In this document: piece by piece, positions 5,580 through 6,861 of the stretch
Numbering within the stretch: the first letter of the stretch is position 1
How the letters are laid out: the number at the start of each line of letters is the position of its first letter
From: JAEYLA01 sp035561315
GTDB taxonomy: Bacteria > Bacillota > Clostridia > Christensenellales > CAG-138
Reading direction: 5' to 3'
Assembly (NCBI GenBank): GCA_035561315.1
Contig: DATMXR010000326.1
Span: 1-6,861 of the forward strand
Length of the DNA stretch: 6,861 nt
Made by a program: the position numbers and the translations under genes
The notes under the pieces: model-generated
Told to the model about the DNA's origin: nothing
Database searches by the model: none
What the model saw: the letters and a program-made list of their open reading frames with translations, nothing else

Positions 5580-6311
5580 ATGGGAACTCAAAAACCGATC
5601 AACTGCGACGGCAGCATACTGGTCGCGGGCGATTCCATATTCAAGGGCGTATGCTACGACGCCTCCCGCAAGCGGCACGTCCTATTGCCCACCGCCTTCT
5701 GCGCGCAGGTCGCGCGGCTCATAAAGCCCGCGGTGGAGAACATTTCCCGCTACGGCTACAAAAGCGGCGAGCTTCTTTGCGCGCTGCTGGAAACCCTCAA
5801 GCGGAAGAAGGAACCGCCTTCCATCGTGCTTCTCGAAGTCGGCGGCAACGACTGCGCGTACGATTGGGACGCCGTGGCGAAAGACCCGCTTGCGCCCCAC
5901 ATCCCCAATACGCCGCTCGAGGAATATGAAAGCAACCTGCTCCAGATGGTGGAAGCCGTAAAGGAAGTCGGCGCGCAGCCCATACTGTGCAACCTCCCGC
6001 CCATCGACGCGGAAAAATATTTCAATTTCATATCCCGCCGCGAGCCGGAACGCTCCCGCCAGATATTAAAATTCCTGGGCGACGTCGGCCATATCTACTG
6101 GTGGCACGAGCGCTACAGCATGGCGGTGGAGCGCGTGGCCGAAGTGACCGAGACCCCGCTGATGCTGCTGCGCGCCTCCATGCTCAAGGAGGAGGACTAC
6201 CGCTCCTTTATCTGCGAGGACGGCATGCATCCCAACGAAACGGGCCACGAAAAGCTGACCGCCGCCCTGCTCCACTACATCCGCAATTACGCGCCCGCCA
6301 TGCTGGCGTAA
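5580..6311 (+). CDS. SGNH/GDSL-family hydrolase
   Basis: A 243-residue serine esterase/acetylhydrolase-type protein. All SGNH blocks are visible: block I AGDSIF with nucleophile S19; block II glycine at about G59 (SRYGYKSGEL); block III GGND at 88-91 with oxyanion N90; and block V DGMH with D214 and H217. There is no signal peptide or membrane segment, so it should act in the cytoplasm, unlike many secreted lipases of the family. The true start is ATG 5580: GGAGGA (5568-5573), inside the tetR 3' end, sits 6 bases upstream. The open frame extends further back only by overlapping tetR. With a 2-base gap to tetR, translation is probably coupled. The substrate is unknown; family members deacylate sugars, lipids or small esters. 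No ordinary T-tract terminator lies directly after the stop. Confidence 0.93.
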   Translation: MGTQKPINCDGSILVAGDSIFKGVCYDASRKRHVLLPTAFCAQVARLIKPAVENISRYGYKSGELLCALLETLKRKKEPPSIVLLEVGGNDCAYDWDAVAKDPLAPHIPNTPLEEYESNLLQMVEAVKEVGAQPILCNLPPIDAEKYFNFISRREPERSRQILKFLGDVGHIYWWHERYSMAVERVAEVTETPLMLLRASMLKEEDYRSFICEDGMHPNETGHEKLTAALLHYIRNYAPAMLA

Positions 6312-6333
6312 GACCCACTGTTGCGCCAATTTA

Positions 6334-6376
6334 GCCTCCCTCTGACGAGGGAGGCGGCACGGCGCAGCCGTGCCGC
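6334..6376. repeat. Left end of the element: two tandem hairpins
   Basis: GCCTCCCTC (6334-6342), loop TGAC, GAGGGAGGC (6347-6355). It is followed, sharing two bases, by GCGGCACGGC (6354-6363), loop GCA, GCCGTGCCGC (6367-6376). Both stems are perfect, 9 and 10 bp. There is no T-tract, so this is not a standard terminator, though it lies only 22 bases after the hydrolase stop and could protect the mRNA 3' end. Confidence 0.85.
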
Positions 6377-6391
6377 AACGTGTCAAAGAGG

Positions 6392-6415
6392 AAAGCCTTG
6401 TCCAGCAAGGCTTTT
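6392..6415 (+). terminator. Terminator-like hairpin inside the element
   Basis: AAAGCCTTG (6392-6400), loop TCCAG, CAAGGCTTT (6406-6414): a perfect 9-bp stem ending in a TTTT run (6412-6415). It is the first structure after the hydrolase gene with a T-run, so it may end the tetR-hydrolase transcript. The T-run is short, so termination may be partial. Confidence 0.45.
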
Positions 6416-6626
6416 CGCTCGCGGCGTACACGCCGCCGCTCACGATGGAAGCCTCCGGGGGCCGAAGCCGAGCGCTGCCAGTGGCAGATGAAGCGAGGTG
6501 GAAGACCAGTGAGGCCCTCGGCGGGGCACGCCTCGTGCACTACTGCGGGCCGTCGCAAAAGAGCAGCGCTCATAAGAGATGCTACGACCATTGCGAACTG
6601 TGAACCTCCAGGGGTTTTTTGGCAGC
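6416..6626. other. Structured interior of the element, no supported gene
   Basis: Further perfect short dyads occur here: GCGGCGT/ACGCCGC (6421-6427, 6430-6436); CTGCCA-G-TGGCAG (6475-6487); and a nested structure in which GGCCC (6513-6517) pairs with GGGCC (6547-6551) around the hairpin GCACG-CCT-CGTGC (6526-6538). A run GGGGTTTTTT (6611-6620) near the right side is preceded only by a weak stem. The density of dyads suggests a folded RNA or structured DNA. I cannot match it to a known RNA class, and open frames here lack Shine-Dalgarno sites and recognisable motifs. Confidence 0.4.
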
Positions 6627-6724
6627 CTGCGGCACGGCGCAGCCGTGCCGCAGGGAGAGACGGGTCATATGTTTTTTCTCTCCCTCAGTCGGCTTCCGGC
6701 CGACAACTCCCTCATCAGAGGGAG
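6627..6724. repeat. Right end of the element: four consecutive hairpins
   Basis: In order: CTGCGGCACGGC (6627-6638), loop GCA, GCCGTGCCGCAG (6642-6653), a perfect 12-bp stem; AGGGAGAGA (6652-6660) with TCTCTCCCT (6677-6685), whose 16-base loop ends in a T-run; GTCGGC (6688-6693) with GCCGAC (6699-6704); and CTCCCTC (6707-6713), ATCA, GAGGGAG (6718-6724). The first hairpin repeats the core of the left-end hairpin exactly. The last mirrors the left terminal stem. Confidence 0.85.
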
Positions 6725-6727
6725 CCA

Positions 6728-6861
6728 ATAGGCTTTCCGCATCTCTCGCCGAGGACGCGGCGCTGTAAGCGCCGATACCTTGAAACACGGTTGATTGACA
6801 TTCCGGGGCGGAAAGCTAGTCTTTTCGCCTGATTTTTATGCGCTTCCCTCCGTTTTTTTAT
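6728..6861. other. Unannotated right edge with one small hairpin
   Basis: No coding frame is supported. A perfect 7-bp hairpin CGGCGCT (6758-6764), GTA, AGCGCCG (6768-6774) is present. A TTGACA at 6795-6800 has no matching -10 at 16-18 bases. The last bases read as a Shine-Dalgarno-like CGGAGGG on the minus strand (about 6846-6852), but no start codon follows at a usable distance. Confidence 0.4.
6807..6837 (+). terminator. Terminator-like hairpin near the right edge
   Basis: GGCGGAAAG (6807-6815), loop CTAGT, CTTTTCGCC (6821-6829): a 9-bp stem with one G-T wobble, followed by TGA and TTTTT (6833-6837). It would stop plus-strand transcripts that read through the repeat element. No gene directly upstream claims it, so it may be the original terminator of the tetR-hydrolase operon, separated from it by insertion of the element (inference). 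Confidence 0.5.

Larger units (their letters stand above)
6331..6727. repeat. Composite stem-loop-rich intergenic repeat element (MITE-like)
   Basis: A gene-free block of about 400 bases with inverted-repeat ends. The left end carries CTCCCTCTGACGAGGGAG (6336-6353). The right end read in reverse carries CTCCCTCTGATGAGGGAG (6724-6707), identical except for one base. Inside are two copies of a 24-base palindromic hairpin (6354-6377 and 6629-6652) and several other perfect stems listed separately. The hexamer GCCAAT occurs at both borders (6325-6330 and 6724-6729), which might be a target duplication or chance. Frames crossing the block translate into arginine-rich, low-information protein. The stem sequences resemble dispersed repeats I recall from Faecalibacterium-like and other Oscillospirales genomes; this is from memory and unverified. 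No transposase is present, so any mobility would depend on one elsewhere. Confidence 0.7.

Noticed and set aside
6331..6727. CRISPR array or attachment site
   Set aside because: There are only two copies of the palindromic unit, separated by about 250 bases, with no regular spacers, cas genes or integrase.
6795..6823. Promoter starting with TTGACA at 6795
   Set aside because: No TATAAT-like box lies at 16-18 bases; the spacer and -10 positions are occupied by the terminator-like hairpin.
6380..6832. 150-codon plus frame and neighbouring frames across the repeat element
   Set aside because: The translation is arginine-rich and crosses many perfect hairpins, with no Shine-Dalgarno or motif. 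Such frames in dispersed repeats are commonly mis-annotated as hypothetical proteins.

Overview
The window looks like a piece of chromosome from an anaerobic, GC-rich member of the Clostridia (Oscillospirales/Christensenellales-like). This rests on strong AGGAGG-type Shine-Dalgarno sites, probable TTG starts, an ATP-type PEP carboxykinase, a stand-alone flavodiiron protein and a stem-loop-rich intergenic repeat of a kind I recall from gut clostridia. No 16S or other taxonomic marker is present, so the placement is inference.

Layout from left to right. Positions 1-424 (minus) hold the N-terminal 141 residues of a type I (cytoplasmic) L-asparaginase whose 3' end lies outside the window. It is divergent from pckA (734-2305, plus), a complete ATP-dependent PEP carboxykinase. 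The roughly 310-base gap between them carries a promoter for each gene. The pckA-proximal -10 lies inside a perfect 10+10 bp palindrome that looks like an operator. pckA is followed by two stem-loop/T-tract structures and a gene-free stretch. A small ORF of about 68 residues follows, with an excellent Shine-Dalgarno and its own terminator, then a GNAT acetyltransferase (3019-3588). The GNAT gene converges, 22 bases apart, on a minus-strand flavodiiron protein (3611-4816) with all metal ligands present. Divergent from that is a two-gene operon: a TetR-family regulator (5014-5577) and, two bases later, an SGNH/GDSL hydrolase (5580-6311). The TetR promoter is near-consensus, with a palindromic operator candidate just after its predicted start of transcription. 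The last 550 bases contain no supportable gene. They are dominated by a composite element of about 400 bp (6331-6727) made of stem-loops, with inverted-repeat ends and a duplicated internal hairpin, followed by a terminator-like hairpin at 6807-6837.

Functional reading. Asparaginase yields aspartate, which a transaminase could convert to oxaloacetate, the PEPCK substrate/product, so the divergent pair may be metabolically linked (inference). The flavodiiron protein would defend an anaerobe against O2 or NO. The divergent TetR-hydrolase operon shares its intergenic region, so TetR could regulate one or both directions (inference). I see no CRISPR array, tRNA, rRNA, phage gene or transposase. 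The least explained features are the 6331-6727 element, the pckA palindrome and the small ORF.
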